Shown here piece by piece: positions 7,866 through 16,876 of a DNA stretch of 64,000 nt. A program made the position numbers and the translations under genes. This stretch comes from Mucilaginibacter sp. 14171R-50 (GTDB lineage Bacteria > Bacteroidota > Bacteroidia > Sphingobacteriales > Sphingobacteriaceae): contig NZ_CP048115.1 in assembly GCF_010093045.1 (NCBI RefSeq), positions 558,001 to 622,000 of the forward strand. The letters run 5' to 3'. Positions within the stretch are counted from its first letter, which is position 1. Each line of letters starts with the position of its first letter. A model generated the notes under the pieces. The model did not search any database. It had not been told where the DNA came from and saw nothing but the letters and a program-made list of their open reading frames with translations.

Positions 7866-9971
7866 ATGGGTATAATGAGTTATTTGCGGGAGCGAATGGG
7901 AAAAATTCTCGCAGGAGTTATTGGATTGGCGCTTTTTGCGTTTATCGCAGGCGAAGTGGTACAATCAGGAGGTGCTTTTTTCAGGGATGATGTTCATAAC
8001 ATCGGCGAAGTGAACGGCGAAAAAATTCCGTACGTTGATTTTAATAACAGGTTAGAGCAAAGTACACAGCAGTTTAAGCAACAGTCTGGCCAAAGCCTTA
8101 CACCTCAGATCACCAACTACATACAGGAGACCACCTGGAACCAATTTTTAACTGAGTTACTTTTAAATAAAGAGATAAATAAACTGGGCATTGTTGTAGG
8201 CGATGACGAAACCAGGTCAATGATCAGTGGTAACAACCCCGACCCGCAGATACAGCGCCAGTTTGTTGATGATAAAGGCCAGTTTGATAAAACAAAGCTT
8301 AACCAGTTTTTAGGTTATCTGCAATCTGCAAAGGTAGACCCTAAACAACAAGAGGCCTGGAACGATTTTGTTAAGCAACTGATCGCCGCAAAAAGGCAGC
8401 AAAAGTATATGGCTTTGGTAACCAATGGCTTGTACGTTAACGCGCTTGATGCTCAGGACGATTACCTTGCAAAAAACAAACTGGCAAACTTTAAGTACAC
8501 AGTGCTTGACTATGCATCAATACCCGATGCTAACGTTAAATTAACTGACAACGATTACAGCACTTATTATAATGATCATAAATCAGAGTTTAAAAACCCG
8601 CAGGAGTTGCGCAGCTTTGAATATATAAGCTTCAACGCGGCACCTTCAAAAGCCGATACCGCAGCAGTACGTACGCAGGTTGATAAATTAGCGGCTGATT
8701 TTAAGGCAACCCCTAACGATTCACTTTTTGTACAGATCAACTCTGAAACAAAGGCGCAGCTTACTTATCACAAAAAAGGCGAGTTAGAGCCAAAGCTGGA
8801 TTCGGTAATGTTCGGTGCGGGTAAAGGCTTTGTTTATGGCCCTTACCTGTCAAACGGCAGCTTCAAAATCGCCAAGCTTGTTGATTCAAAAATTGGCCCC
8901 GACTCGGTTAAAGCACGCCACATTTTGTTGAACCCTACCACCGAAGGTGGCCTTGATAAAGCTATTGCCAAAGCCGATTCGCTCAAAAAACTGATTGCGG
9001 GCGGCAGGCCGTTTGCAGAGTTAGCAAAAAACTTTTCTGTTGACAAGGTAGCTAACGAAAAAGGCGGCGACCTTGGCACTTTTGGCCGTAACACTATGGA
9101 TCCGGTATTTGAAGCAGCGACTTTTAACGCAAAGGTTGGCGATGTAAAGGTGGTAACCACTCAATTTGGTGTTCATGTGGTTCAGATATTGGATCAAAAA
9201 GGATCATCAAGAGTGGTAAAAGTAGCCGTAGTTGATAAACCATTGTTGCCAAGCACTAAAACAACCGCAGCTGTTTACGCCAGGGCACAGTCGTTTTTAT
9301 CCTCGTTAACCGCCGAAAATTTCGACGCCCAGGCAAAGAAAGCCGGCTTGGCTATTAAAAACGCCGAAGACGTTAACGCTACCGCTGCCAGTGTATTGGG
9401 TTTAGATAACGCACGCGACATTGTAAAGTGGGCTTTTAAATCAGAAAAAGGCGCTTTCTCTGACCAGGTGTTTGCGGTTGGCGACCAGTATGTGGTTGCC
9501 CGTTTAACCACTATAAAACCAAAAGGCGTTTTACCTTTGGATGTTGTTAAAAAACAAATTGAACCCATGGTACGCATACAGGTTAAAGGAAAACAGCTTA
9601 GCGATAAATTCCAGGCTGCTTTGAATGGCGCTTCAAACATCGATCAGGTTGCCCAAAAAGTCGGCAGCAAAGTAGTGCCTTTGCAAAACATAGTATTTGC
9701 CAACCCGGTAATACCAGGTGCAACAGCCGAATATAAAGTGGTAGGTACGGTATTTGGTTCGCAGCCAAACAAACTTTCTAAACCTGTCGCCGGCCAGCAA
9801 GGCGTTTATGTATTTACGTTGGATAGCTTTACAAACCCAGCACAGCTTACTAACAATGTAAGGGAGAAACAACAGATAGGCCAGGCGCTTGCACAACGCT
9901 CGCAAGGCCAGGTGCTTGATGCCCTGAAAGATAAGGCGAATGTAAAAGATAACAGGGCGAAGTTCTTGTAA
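7866..9971 (+). CDS. ppiD: Membrane-anchored peptidyl-prolyl isomerase, PpiD/SurA-like
   Basis: This 701-residue periplasmic foldase has one N-terminal TM helix (about 12-34), a SurA_N-type chaperone region (about 45-230, with NGEKIPYVDFNNRL), and a parvulin domain at about 347-440 (VKARHILLNP, GGDLGTFGRNTMDPVFE, FGVHVVQIL). A second, degenerate PPIase-like region follows. This matches PpiD-type proteins, which help newly exported proteins fold near SecYEG. Length is slightly above E. coli PpiD. The gene ends 24 bases before a hairpin with a T tract at 9996-10032. Confidence 0.88.
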   Translation: MGIMSYLRERMGKILAGVIGLALFAFIAGEVVQSGGAFFRDDVHNIGEVNGEKIPYVDFNNRLEQSTQQFKQQSGQSLTPQITNYIQETTWNQFLTELLLNKEINKLGIVVGDDETRSMISGNNPDPQIQRQFVDDKGQFDKTKLNQFLGYLQSAKVDPKQQEAWNDFVKQLIAAKRQQKYMALVTNGLYVNALDAQDDYLAKNKLANFKYTVLDYASIPDANVKLTDNDYSTYYNDHKSEFKNPQELRSFEYISFNAAPSKADTAAVRTQVDKLAADFKATPNDSLFVQINSETKAQLTYHKKGELEPKLDSVMFGAGKGFVYGPYLSNGSFKIAKLVDSKIGPDSVKARHILLNPTTEGGLDKAIAKADSLKKLIAGGRPFAELAKNFSVDKVANEKGGDLGTFGRNTMDPVFEAATFNAKVGDVKVVTTQFGVHVVQILDQKGSSRVVKVAVVDKPLLPSTKTTAAVYARAQSFLSSLTAENFDAQAKKAGLAIKNAEDVNATAASVLGLDNARDIVKWAFKSEKGAFSDQVFAVGDQYVVARLTTIKPKGVLPLDVVKKQIEPMVRIQVKGKQLSDKFQAALNGASNIDQVAQKVGSKVVPLQNIVFANPVIPGATAEYKVVGTVFGSQPNKLSKPVAGQQGVYVFTLDSFTNPAQLTNNVREKQQIGQALAQRSQGQVLDALKDKANVKDNRAKFL

Positions 9972-9984
9972 CAAAAATTTAAAG

Positions 9985-9992
9985 TAATTTTG
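9985..9992 (+). promoter_or_regulatory. -7 box in front of the DUF2480 gene
   Basis: TAATTTTG, an exact TAnnTTTG match, lies between the ppiD stop and the hairpin at 9996-10032. Its expected start site falls at the foot of that hairpin. Confidence 0.45.
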
Positions 9993-9995
9993 CAT

Positions 9996-10032
9996 CCGGC
10001 AATAACGTTATAGTTATTGCCGGATTTTTTTT
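9996..10032 (+). terminator. Hairpin with T tract between ppiD and the DUF2480 gene
   Basis: An 11-base perfect stem CCGGCAATAAC / GTTATTGCCGG with a 6-base loop is followed by A and eight T. It has the form of an intrinsic terminator for ppiD. It ends only 5 bases before the next ATG (10038), so it also occupies the leader of the DUF2480 transcript. Confidence 0.75.
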
Positions 10033-10037
10033 ATACC

Positions 10038-10553
10038 ATGGAGATACAGGAAAACATTATAAATAAAGTAGCGCAAAGCGGCCTGGTCACTTTAGACCCG
10101 GCGCAGTTTTACGCACCGGGCGAGCGTGTGGTTTATGATATCAAAGACAACTTGTTCCACGGCCTTATACTGCGCGAAAAAGATTTTCGCGAGTTTGTAA
10201 AAACACACGATTGGGCCCAATATCAGGGCAAAAATGTTGCGGTTACCTGCACAGCCGACGCCATTGTACCTGCCTGGGCATATATGTTACTGGCCAACCG
10301 TTTGGCGCCGTATGCCCGCCAGGTAGTTTTTGGCGATGCTGAAGTTTTAGAAACCGTATTGTTTGTAAAAGAGGTTTCGCGCCTTGATGTGGAGCAATAC
10401 CGCGATCAGCGCGTAGTGATTAAAGGCTGCGGTGATATCCCGGTGCCGGTATCGGCGTATGTAGAGTTAACGCAAAGGCTTACGCCGGTGGCAAAAAGCC
10501 TGATGTTTGGCGAACCCTGCTCTACCGTACCCATTTATAAACGCAAAGATTAA
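10038..10553 (+). CDS. DUF2480 family protein
   Basis: From the ATG at 10038 the product has 171 residues and matches the Bacteroidota family DUF2480: N-terminal half with VDxFxxxG-like GERVVYDIKDNLFHGLILREKDFREFV and a middle ADAIVPAWAYMLLANRLAPYA. A longer frame from a TTG at 10017 would start inside the hairpin and is rejected. The protein is soluble and probably cytoplasmic; no reaction is known. The next gene (DUF3108) follows after 34 bases and is probably co-transcribed. Confidence 0.85.
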   Translation: MEIQENIINKVAQSGLVTLDPAQFYAPGERVVYDIKDNLFHGLILREKDFREFVKTHDWAQYQGKNVAVTCTADAIVPAWAYMLLANRLAPYARQVVFGDAEVLETVLFVKEVSRLDVEQYRDQRVVIKGCGDIPVPVSAYVELTQRLTPVAKSLMFGEPCSTVPIYKRKD

Positions 10554-10587
10554 ACCGTTTGGCGGCAATTGCGTCTATATCAAATAC

Positions 10588-11364
10588 ATGAAGAAATATT
10601 TTTTATTCCTGCTAATGCTTGCCGGTGTTTCGGCCGCATTTAGCCAGGAAGTAACCAAAACAAACGAAGTTGCATTTCAGGCCGGCGAACAAATAACTTA
10701 TAAGCTTAAATATGGCATATTTACCGCGGCCGAGGCCGTTATAAAAGTAGAAAACAGCCCTGTTAAGTTTGACAATCACCCCGCACTCCATATATTCGCC
10801 GACGCTAAAACAGCTGGTACATTTAACCTGCTTTTTAAAGTACGTAACAGATACGAAACCTTTATTAATCCGCAAACCCTGCTGCCTTACTACTATTCCG
10901 AGCAAAGGCAGGAGTCGAGTTACCGGCATAGCGATAAGGTAACTTTTGACCACGATACCGGAATGATAACTGCTGATAAAGGCAAGTTCCCTTTTAAAGG
11001 TAACGTGTTCGATTTTTTATCAGCATATTACTTTGCACGTAACATCGATGTGTCAAAATTAAAGGTGGGCGATAAATTAAGTATGCGTTACTTTTTAGAG
11101 GATGGGATACATACGCTTACCATAACATTTATGGGCCACGAGCAGGTAAAATGCGGCTTGGGCACCTTCGACTGTTTAAAATTCAACCCTACAATTATCC
11201 CCGGGCGTATATTCCGAAAAAATAGTAAGCTATATTTGTGGATAACTAACGATAAGAACCGCATACCCGTTAAAGCGCATGTAGAGTTGATAGTTGGCAG
11301 TTTGGTAATGGACCTTACACAGGCCAGCGGGCTTAAATACCCGCTAAACCCGGTAAAAAAATAA
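10588..11364 (+). CDS. DUF3108 family exported protein
   Basis: The start at 10588 gives a 258-residue protein with a clean signal peptide (KKYFLFLLMLAGVSAAFSQ). The longer frame from 10507 overlaps DUF2480 and lacks a signal, so it is not used. The mature part has AFQAGEQITYKLKYGIFTAAEA and later VGDKLSMRYF and CGLGTFDCLKFNP, typical of DUF3108, a periplasmic beta-rich family related in shape to lipid-binding folds. Function is unknown. It sits between DUF2480 and DUF3109 in one orientation. Confidence 0.85.
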   Translation: MKKYFLFLLMLAGVSAAFSQEVTKTNEVAFQAGEQITYKLKYGIFTAAEAVIKVENSPVKFDNHPALHIFADAKTAGTFNLLFKVRNRYETFINPQTLLPYYYSEQRQESSYRHSDKVTFDHDTGMITADKGKFPFKGNVFDFLSAYYFARNIDVSKLKVGDKLSMRYFLEDGIHTLTITFMGHEQVKCGLGTFDCLKFNPTIIPGRIFRKNSKLYLWITNDKNRIPVKAHVELIVGSLVMDLTQASGLKYPLNPVKK

Positions 11365-11372
11365 AGATACTG

Positions 11373-11936
11373 ATGATCGAAGTTGGAAGCGTGTTATTGC
11401 ACGAGGATGTAATAAAAAACAATTTTGTTTGTAATTTGAATAAATGCAAAGGCGCCTGCTGCCTTGAAGGCGACTCGGGCGCGCCCTTAAATCACGACGA
11501 ACTGGAGATACTGGCAGATATTTATCCAAAGGTAAAACCTTATATGACGGCCAAGGGCATTGCCACCATTGAACGCGAAGGCACCCATGTAACCGATTTT
11601 GAAGGAGATTATACTACACCGTGCGTTGATGTAAATAAAGAATGCGCTTACGTAACCTGGGAGAACGGCATTACCAAATGCGCCATAGAAAAAGCGTATG
11701 AGCAAGGCGCGGTAACCTGGCAAAAACCAATATCCTGCCACTTATACCCTATCCGCATTACGGCTTACCCCGAGTTTGATGTGCTTAACTATGATCGCTG
11801 GAGCATTTGCAGCCCTGCATGTACATTTGGCAACGAACTACAGGTAAAAGTGCACGAGTTTTTGAAAGGCCCGCTCATTCGTAAATACGGCGAAGAATGG
11901 TACCGCGAACTGGAAGATACGGTTGCGGGCATCTGA
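11373..11936 (+). CDS. DUF3109 family protein (cysteine-rich, metal-binding)
   Basis: The 187 residues show the DUF3109 pattern, related to YkgJ-type iron/zinc-chelating proteins: VCNLNKCKGACC near residue 20-31, CVDVNKECAY in the middle, CAIEKAY, SCHLYPI and ICSPACTFG near the end. At least ten cysteines suggest a bound metal. No signal peptide is present, so it is cytoplasmic. It begins 8 bases after the DUF3108 stop. The reaction is unknown. Confidence 0.88.
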   Translation: MIEVGSVLLHEDVIKNNFVCNLNKCKGACCLEGDSGAPLNHDELEILADIYPKVKPYMTAKGIATIEREGTHVTDFEGDYTTPCVDVNKECAYVTWENGITKCAIEKAYEQGAVTWQKPISCHLYPIRITAYPEFDVLNYDRWSICSPACTFGNELQVKVHEFLKGPLIRKYGEEWYRELEDTVAGI

Positions 11937-11947
11937 TAGGATCGACT

Positions 11948-12018
11948 AATGTATGTCGGATATCCAACACCGAATTCCCCACTTCGTCATTCGTTATTGG
12001 GTGTTCAGTATTCGATAT
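11948..12018. repeat. Degenerate short-word intergenic repeat (GAATAxCGAA family)
   Basis: Read on the minus strand, this gap is a run of variants of one word: TATCGAATA, CTGAACACCC, AATAACGAAT, GACGAAG, GAATTCGG, TGTTGGATATC. The same family recurs at 60583-60624. It codes for nothing obvious. Confidence 0.45.
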
Positions 12019-12082
12019 TACCCTACCAAATACAAGCTTTTACAATTAATTTAAATAATATTGCATTTTATATTATTTATTA

Positions 12083-13219
12083 ATGAAAAAGGCTTTAATA
12101 ACGGGTATAACCGGACAAGACGGCGCATATTTAGCTGAATTTTTGCTTAAAAAAGGATATGAGGTGCATGGCATTAAACGCCGCTCATCATCATTCAATA
12201 CCGACCGGATAGACCACCTTTACCACGACCCGCACGAAACCGGTGTTAAATTGCAGCTGCACTACGGCGACCTTACCGATGCCATGAATTTAACCCGGCT
12301 TATACAAGAAATACAGCCCGATGAAATATATAACCTTGGCGCACAAAGCCACGTTAAGGTAAGCTTTGACTCCCCTGAATACACGGCCAATGCGGATGGA
12401 CTTGGCGTGCTCCGTATATTAGAAGCCATCAGGTTATTGGGACTTACCAAAAAAACGCGTTTGTATCAGGCATCTACATCAGAGCTTTATGGTTTGGTGC
12501 AGCATGTTCCGCAAAGCGAAACAACGCCTTTTTATCCACGCTCGCCTTATGCTGTAGCTAAGCTTTACGGGTATTGGATAATAGTGAACTATCGCGAAGC
12601 ATATCAAATGTACGCATGTAATGGTATATTATTCAATCATGAAAGCCCTATACGCGGCGAAACATTTGTTACCCGCAAAATTACCCGCGCGGTTGCCAAG
12701 ATCGGGTTAGGGCTGCAGGATTGCCTGTATATAGGCAATTTATCGGCGCAGCGCGATTGGGGCCACGCTAAGGACTATATTGTTGCGATGTGGCTGATGT
12801 TGCAGCAGGAGAAGCCGGAGGACTATGTAATAGCAACCGGCGTTACCACTACTGTGCGCGAGTTTATTAAAATGTCGTTCGCTGAATTGGGTATCGAGGT
12901 GGAATTTAGCGGCAAGGATGAAAATGAAAGAGGCGTTATCATTGATATTGACCAGCAAAAAGTAGAATTGTTAGGCTTAAACGCTGATGCTTTAAGGTTT
13001 GGCCAAACGGTTGTTAAGGTCGACAGCAACTATTTCAGGCCTACGGAAGTTGACCTGTTAATTGGCGACCCCTCAAAAGCAAAAAAACAATTAGGCTGGC
13101 AACCAAGTTATGATTTGCAAGCCCTGGTTACTGATATGGTACAGTCTGACCTGCATTTAGCAAAAAAGGACGAACACATGAAAAAAGGGGGATTTAAGAC
13201 GTTAAACTACTTTGAATAG
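12083..13219 (+). CDS. gmd: GDP-mannose 4,6-dehydratase
   Basis: Gmd converts GDP-D-mannose to GDP-4-keto-6-deoxy-D-mannose, precursor of GDP-L-fucose and other deoxysugars in surface glycans. The 378 residues carry the extended-SDR Rossmann motif [13 protein letters not shown] at residue 8, the family signature [16 protein letters not shown], the catalytic Tyr/Lys in [12 protein letters not shown] with Thr/Ser of STSELYG, and [16 protein letters not shown]. Length is normal. It is followed after 21 bases by a RemB-like surface protein. GDP-fucose synthase is not next to it, so the end product cannot be told here. Confidence 0.96.
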   Translation: MKKALITGITGQDGAYLAEFLLKKGYEVHGIKRRSSSFNTDRIDHLYHDPHETGVKLQLHYGDLTDAMNLTRLIQEIQPDEIYNLGAQSHVKVSFDSPEYTANADGLGVLRILEAIRLLGLTKKTRLYQASTSELYGLVQHVPQSETTPFYPRSPYAVAKLYGYWIIVNYREAYQMYACNGILFNHESPIRGETFVTRKITRAVAKIGLGLQDCLYIGNLSAQRDWGHAKDYIVAMWLMLQQEKPEDYVIATGVTTTVREFIKMSFAELGIEVEFSGKDENERGVIIDIDQQKVELLGLNADALRFGQTVVKVDSNYFRPTEVDLLIGDPSKAKKQLGWQPSYDLQALVTDMVQSDLHLAKKDEHMKKGGFKTLNYFE

Positions 13220-13240
13220 CTTAGTTCATTCGGTATCAAT

Positions 13241-14857
13241 ATGAAGAGATTATTTATCAGCATAACATTACTACTGGTTACGGTGGGCATAGCCCGTTCT
13301 CAATCGGTATACCAGCCGTACTCATACGACTTCTATCAAAAGTTTAATGCTGATGCTTACTCAACCAAAACCCGCCTGCATACTGCCATAAAACCTTTTT
13401 TTGTTGACGATTCGCTACTGATGCACCGCTATGATTCGATCATGAACTATGGCAGCGATGCATCAAACAGTAATATATTGTACCGCAAATTGTTTAACGA
13501 ACATTTGGTAGACGTGAAAGGTGTAAACTCTACTTTTTATGCCGATCTGTTGCCCGATTTTAATATTGGCCGGGACCTCTCTGCTAAACAAAACACCTAC
13601 CTCAGTTCGCTTGGATTGCAATTTGGAGGTACTGCCGGTAAAAAGTTTTCTTATTATGTATCGGGGTATTTGAACCAGGCCAGGGTGCCGGATTATATCT
13701 CTACCTACATCAGGCAGGTTGGTATTGTGCCCGGGCAGGCGTATGCAAATACCTTTAACAGTAACCCCAACGATTACTCGTGGGATTATATTACGGCTAA
13801 TGTATCGTACACCCCGGTTAAGTATTTAAACATAAGCGCCGGGCGCGACAAAACATTTATCGGCGACGGCTACCGCTCCCTCCTATTATCTGATTATGCT
13901 TCGCCGTACCCTTTTTTCAAGCTTACCGCAAACCTGGGCAACGTAAAATATATGGCCATGTGGGCATACTTTACCGACCCTGCCGGCACCAGCGACAAAT
14001 TTAAAGACCGCAATAAGTGGGGGATATTCCATTACCTTGACTGGAACGTAAGTAACCGATTGTCGCTTGGCTTTTTTGATTCTATCATTTGGGCCAATGA
14101 GGACGACCAGGGCCACACCCACGGTTTCGATTTCAGCTACATAAACCCGGTAATATTTCTAAGGCCTGTTGAAGCCGCAAATGGCTCGCCTGATAACGCG
14201 CTGATAGGTTTTACAACTAAATACAAATTAACCGACGGCCTAACTGCTTACGGCCAGTTCTCGCTTGATGAATTTACGGCTAAGGAGTTCTTCTCTAACC
14301 CGGGTTATTCAAACAATAAATTCGGTTATCAGCTCGGGGTAAAGGGCGCCAACCTGTTCGGCGTTACCAATCTTAACTATCTGTTAGAAACCAACACCGT
14401 AAGGCCTTACACTTATTCAGAAAGGGCCAGCATACTAAATTACTCGGCCAATAGCGAACCACTGGCGCACCCCTGGGGCGCCAACTTCCGCGAAGTGGTT
14501 GCGCTGCTTAACTACTCCTACAAACGGTTTGACCTGATGGGTGAAGTAGATTACGGGCATTACGGACTTGATATGAATGGTATAAACTACGGTAAAGACA
14601 TATTTCAGCATTATACTACACCGTTAGCTAAATATGGCAACACTATTGGGCAGGGCTTAAAAACAAACATGGTGTACCTGCAGGGTAAAATTGGTTATGT
14701 ACTTAACCCCAAATACAACCTGAGGTTAGAACTGGGAGGCATATACCGCACCGAAAAGAACAGCGATTTTAACGACAAGACCGCCATGATAACCTTTGGT
14801 GTTCGCAGTTCGTTCCGCCAGATCTATACCGACCTGGCCAGCTATAAAACGCACTGA
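13241..14857 (+). CDS. RemB/Wzi-like outer-membrane protein
   Basis: A signal peptide (1-20, ending ARSQ) is followed by about 518 residues rich in Tyr, Asn and Gly with amphipathic strands, ending in FRQIYTDLASYKTH. The start of the mature part (YQPYSYDFYQKFNADAYSTKTRLHTAIKPF) and the length resemble RemB of Flavobacterium, whose relatives contain a capsule-assembly Wzi-type barrel. It should be an outer-membrane barrel tied to polysaccharide display or surface adhesion. The gmd gene just upstream supports a glycan link. RemB identity is moderate; a plain Wzi-like barrel is the main alternative. Confidence 0.6.
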   Translation: MKRLFISITLLLVTVGIARSQSVYQPYSYDFYQKFNADAYSTKTRLHTAIKPFFVDDSLLMHRYDSIMNYGSDASNSNILYRKLFNEHLVDVKGVNSTFYADLLPDFNIGRDLSAKQNTYLSSLGLQFGGTAGKKFSYYVSGYLNQARVPDYISTYIRQVGIVPGQAYANTFNSNPNDYSWDYITANVSYTPVKYLNISAGRDKTFIGDGYRSLLLSDYASPYPFFKLTANLGNVKYMAMWAYFTDPAGTSDKFKDRNKWGIFHYLDWNVSNRLSLGFFDSIIWANEDDQGHTHGFDFSYINPVIFLRPVEAANGSPDNALIGFTTKYKLTDGLTAYGQFSLDEFTAKEFFSNPGYSNNKFGYQLGVKGANLFGVTNLNYLLETNTVRPYTYSERASILNYSANSEPLAHPWGANFREVVALLNYSYKRFDLMGEVDYGHYGLDMNGINYGKDIFQHYTTPLAKYGNTIGQGLKTNMVYLQGKIGYVLNPKYNLRLELGGIYRTEKNSDFNDKTAMITFGVRSSFRQIYTDLASYKTH

Positions 14858-14898
14858 GGAAGATCCTCATTCACAAAAAAAGACTGAAATATTATTAA

Positions 14899-14936
14899 GG
14901 TGTTCACGTTCGGCACACGTGAACACCGTGAACACT
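14899..14936. repeat. Inverted repeat with three GTGAACAC-type words
   Basis: GGTGTTCACG at 14899-14908 and CGTGAACACC at 14918-14927 form a perfect 10-base inverted repeat with a 9-base spacer; GTGAACACT follows at 14928. It lies between two convergent genes and lacks a T tract. Confidence 0.55.
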
Positions 14937-15008
14937 CATGAATGGTTGATAATGAGACAATTAAGATTTTGATGTTTTAACTATAATCAATGGCAGGCTA
15001 TTCTGAGG

Positions 15009-15494
15009 TTATACCGCTTTCATTTCGCTTTTTATCGCCCTTAAAAACTCATTGGCATGCTGCGATCCGATGATGTAAACAAGCCCATCCCTATCGGTTA
15101 GGTGTATGGCATCGTTACCGGCAGCGTAAAAGCGTATGGTACCTTTGGTATGCAGGTTATAAACCGGGTTGTTAAACAAATACCTGCTGTACGATCCTTT
15201 TTCAACCTTCACAATACTGTTCAGGTCTATTTTTACCCGGCGGGTGCTCCAAAGGCCGTCAAGTAAAATACTTTTGTTGATAACACGGGTGCTAAAGTGC
15301 AGCAGGAAGCCCATGATAATGGATATGATAATGATAACAAATCCAACGATGGCTAACAAGTCGCCGTTGCGTTCGCGTTCGTCAGTAAAAAAATAAGCAG
15401 CAAAACAAAACATGGCTAAAACAAGGCGTATGGTTATAGGTATCCATTCGCGGCCCAGGTATTGTTTTTCAATAAAAACCGATTTATCGCTCAT
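15009..15494 (-). CDS. Small membrane protein with PH-like C-terminus
   Basis: The 161 residues have two adjacent TM helices (about 22-36 and 45-67) followed by a soluble domain of about 90 residues with the strand pattern of bacterial PH-type domains: VKIDLNSIVKVEKGSYS, GTIRFYAAGNDAIHLTDRDG and a closing helix NEFLRAIKSEM. No catalytic motif is seen. Its ATG overlaps the tilS stop by 4 bases, so it is translated with tilS. The role is unknown. Confidence 0.7.
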   Translation of the reverse strand: MSDKSVFIEKQYLGREWIPITIRLVLAMFCFAAYFFTDERERNGDLLAIVGFVIIIISIIMGFLLHFSTRVINKSILLDGLWSTRRVKIDLNSIVKVEKGSYSRYLFNNPVYNLHTKGTIRFYAAGNDAIHLTDRDGLVYIIGSQHANEFLRAIKSEMKAV

Positions 15495-16825
15495 AATTTA
15501 TACAGTTCGAATATAGTAACTTTTTTAGTGTTATCGCTTACTTTATACCTTTCGCTCAAACGGTAACCACCAACCCAAATGATATCGCCATTGCCGTTTA
15601 CCAGTATCGGCACACCACCTTTTTGATGCAAAGGGATTTTTTGATGTATAAAAAAATCGCTTAGCTTTTGCCTGGTCTTCATCCCCAGTGGATAAAAAGT
15701 ATCTCCCTGCTGCCATGCGCGAAGCGTTAGCGGGTAAACCAACTGTTCCGCATCTACCGAAACCGCCAGGGGATTATCCTTCACGATAAGCGGACTATCA
15801 TCATGCAGCACAGTCAATTTATAGTTGTTATACCCCACATTGGTATCGCCAGGGCTAAAACTAACTGCCTTATCCTTTACACCCGCTTTTGGCGATATAA
15901 TGAGCCTGCCCCTATCTACCAATAACATAAACCCTGCACTTTCAAATACCCTGCCCGGATGCCTGCCAAGTACTGTTATCAGGTCATCAACCACCATTTC
16001 GCCGAAGCCGTAATCATACAGCAATTTAAAAAGTAACAAGCGCTTAGGCGATAGCTTTTCTATTTCGTTGATGCTTATGTGTACTTCATTACCTTCAATT
16101 AGCAAAAGCTTCTTTTTTAAATCATCTACCTCACGGTTCAACAGCATTTCCAGTTCCCTGAATTTGCGCAGATTGCTTTCAAAAGTGGCCTCGAGGTTGG
16201 GGTTAAGCTCTTTTAATATCGGGATAACCTGGTGCCGTAGTTTGTTCCGGGCGTATTTAACCGAGGCGTTCGAGGCGTCCTCTGTATATGTTAAACCTTC
16301 CGCAGCAATAATGGTCTGTATTTCGTTGCGCGTCAGGAAAAGCAGGGGGCGCACCAGGTTGCCGTTTTTTGGCAAAATGCCGTGCAAACCAGCAATGCCC
16401 GTCCCCCGTGTAAGGTTTAACAATATTGTTTCGATAGTATCGTTCTGATGGTGTGCAAGCGCAATGACATCATAACCTGCTGATTGGCTGACCTCATCAA
16501 ACCATTGGTACCGCATATCGCGGGCCGCCATTTGGATAGATACCCGGTTATCGGCAGCGTATTGCTGAGTATTAAACTTAACCGTGTGGAAGCTAACCCC
16601 CATTTGCAGGGCAAGCTGCCTGGTAAACTCCTCGTCGGCATCAGCTTCGGGGCCGCGCAGGTTAAAATTGCAATGTGCTATGCTAAAATTAAAGCCGGCC
16701 GCCTTTAGCAAATGGGCCATTAAAACGGAATCCATGCCTCCGCTTACAGCTGCCAGTATTTTGTTGGCAGGTGTAAATAACTTATTTTGTCCAATAAATT
16801 CAACAAAGCGTTTAACAGGAAGCAT
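15491..16825 (-). CDS. tilS: tRNA(Ile)-lysidine synthase
   Basis: TilS attaches lysine to C34 of the CAU-anticodon tRNA-Ile so that it reads AUA. The 444 residues begin with the N-type ATP-pyrophosphatase motif AVSGGMDSVLMAHLL near residue 26, then HCNFNLRG, ALAHHQNDTIETILLNL and RPLLFLTRNEI. The C-terminal TilS domain is present (LRAWQQGDTFYPLGMKTRQKLSDFFI). Length is typical. The start at 16825 lies 4 bases after a -7 box, arguing for a leaderless mRNA. The downstream membrane protein overlaps it by 4 bases. Confidence 0.96.
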   Translation of the reverse strand: MLPVKRFVEFIGQNKLFTPANKILAAVSGGMDSVLMAHLLKAAGFNFSIAHCNFNLRGPEADADEEFTRQLALQMGVSFHTVKFNTQQYAADNRVSIQMAARDMRYQWFDEVSQSAGYDVIALAHHQNDTIETILLNLTRGTGIAGLHGILPKNGNLVRPLLFLTRNEIQTIIAAEGLTYTEDASNASVKYARNKLRHQVIPILKELNPNLEATFESNLRKFRELEMLLNREVDDLKKKLLLIEGNEVHISINEIEKLSPKRLLLFKLLYDYGFGEMVVDDLITVLGRHPGRVFESAGFMLLVDRGRLIISPKAGVKDKAVSFSPGDTNVGYNNYKLTVLHDDSPLIVKDNPLAVSVDAEQLVYPLTLRAWQQGDTFYPLGMKTRQKLSDFFIHQKIPLHQKGGVPILVNGNGDIIWVGGYRLSERYKVSDNTKKVTIFELYKL

Positions 16826-16829
16826 ACAT

Positions 16830-16859
16830 CAAAATTATTAATTTAATAACCCCAGCAAA
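16830..16859 (-). promoter_or_regulatory. tilS promoter (-33 TTTG, -7 TAATTTTG)
   Basis: On the minus strand TTTG (16859-16856) and TAATTTTG (16837-16830) are separated by 18 bases, close to the Bacteroidota spacing. Four bases (ATGT) then lead to the tilS ATG. Confidence 0.6.
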
Positions 16860-16863
16860 AAAC

Positions 16864-16871
16864 TAATTTTG
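16864..16871 (+). promoter_or_regulatory. -7 box of the OstA-like gene
   Basis: TAATTTTG on the plus strand ends 5 bases before the GTG at 16877. A TTTA at 16842-16845 is 18 bases upstream. Both elements interleave with the tilS promoter in the same 51-base gap. Confidence 0.5.
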
Positions 16872-16876
16872 CCATT

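Noticed and set aside
10017..10037. TTG start of DUF2480 at 10017
   Set aside because: It lies in the hairpin, and the family N-terminus fits the ATG at 10038.
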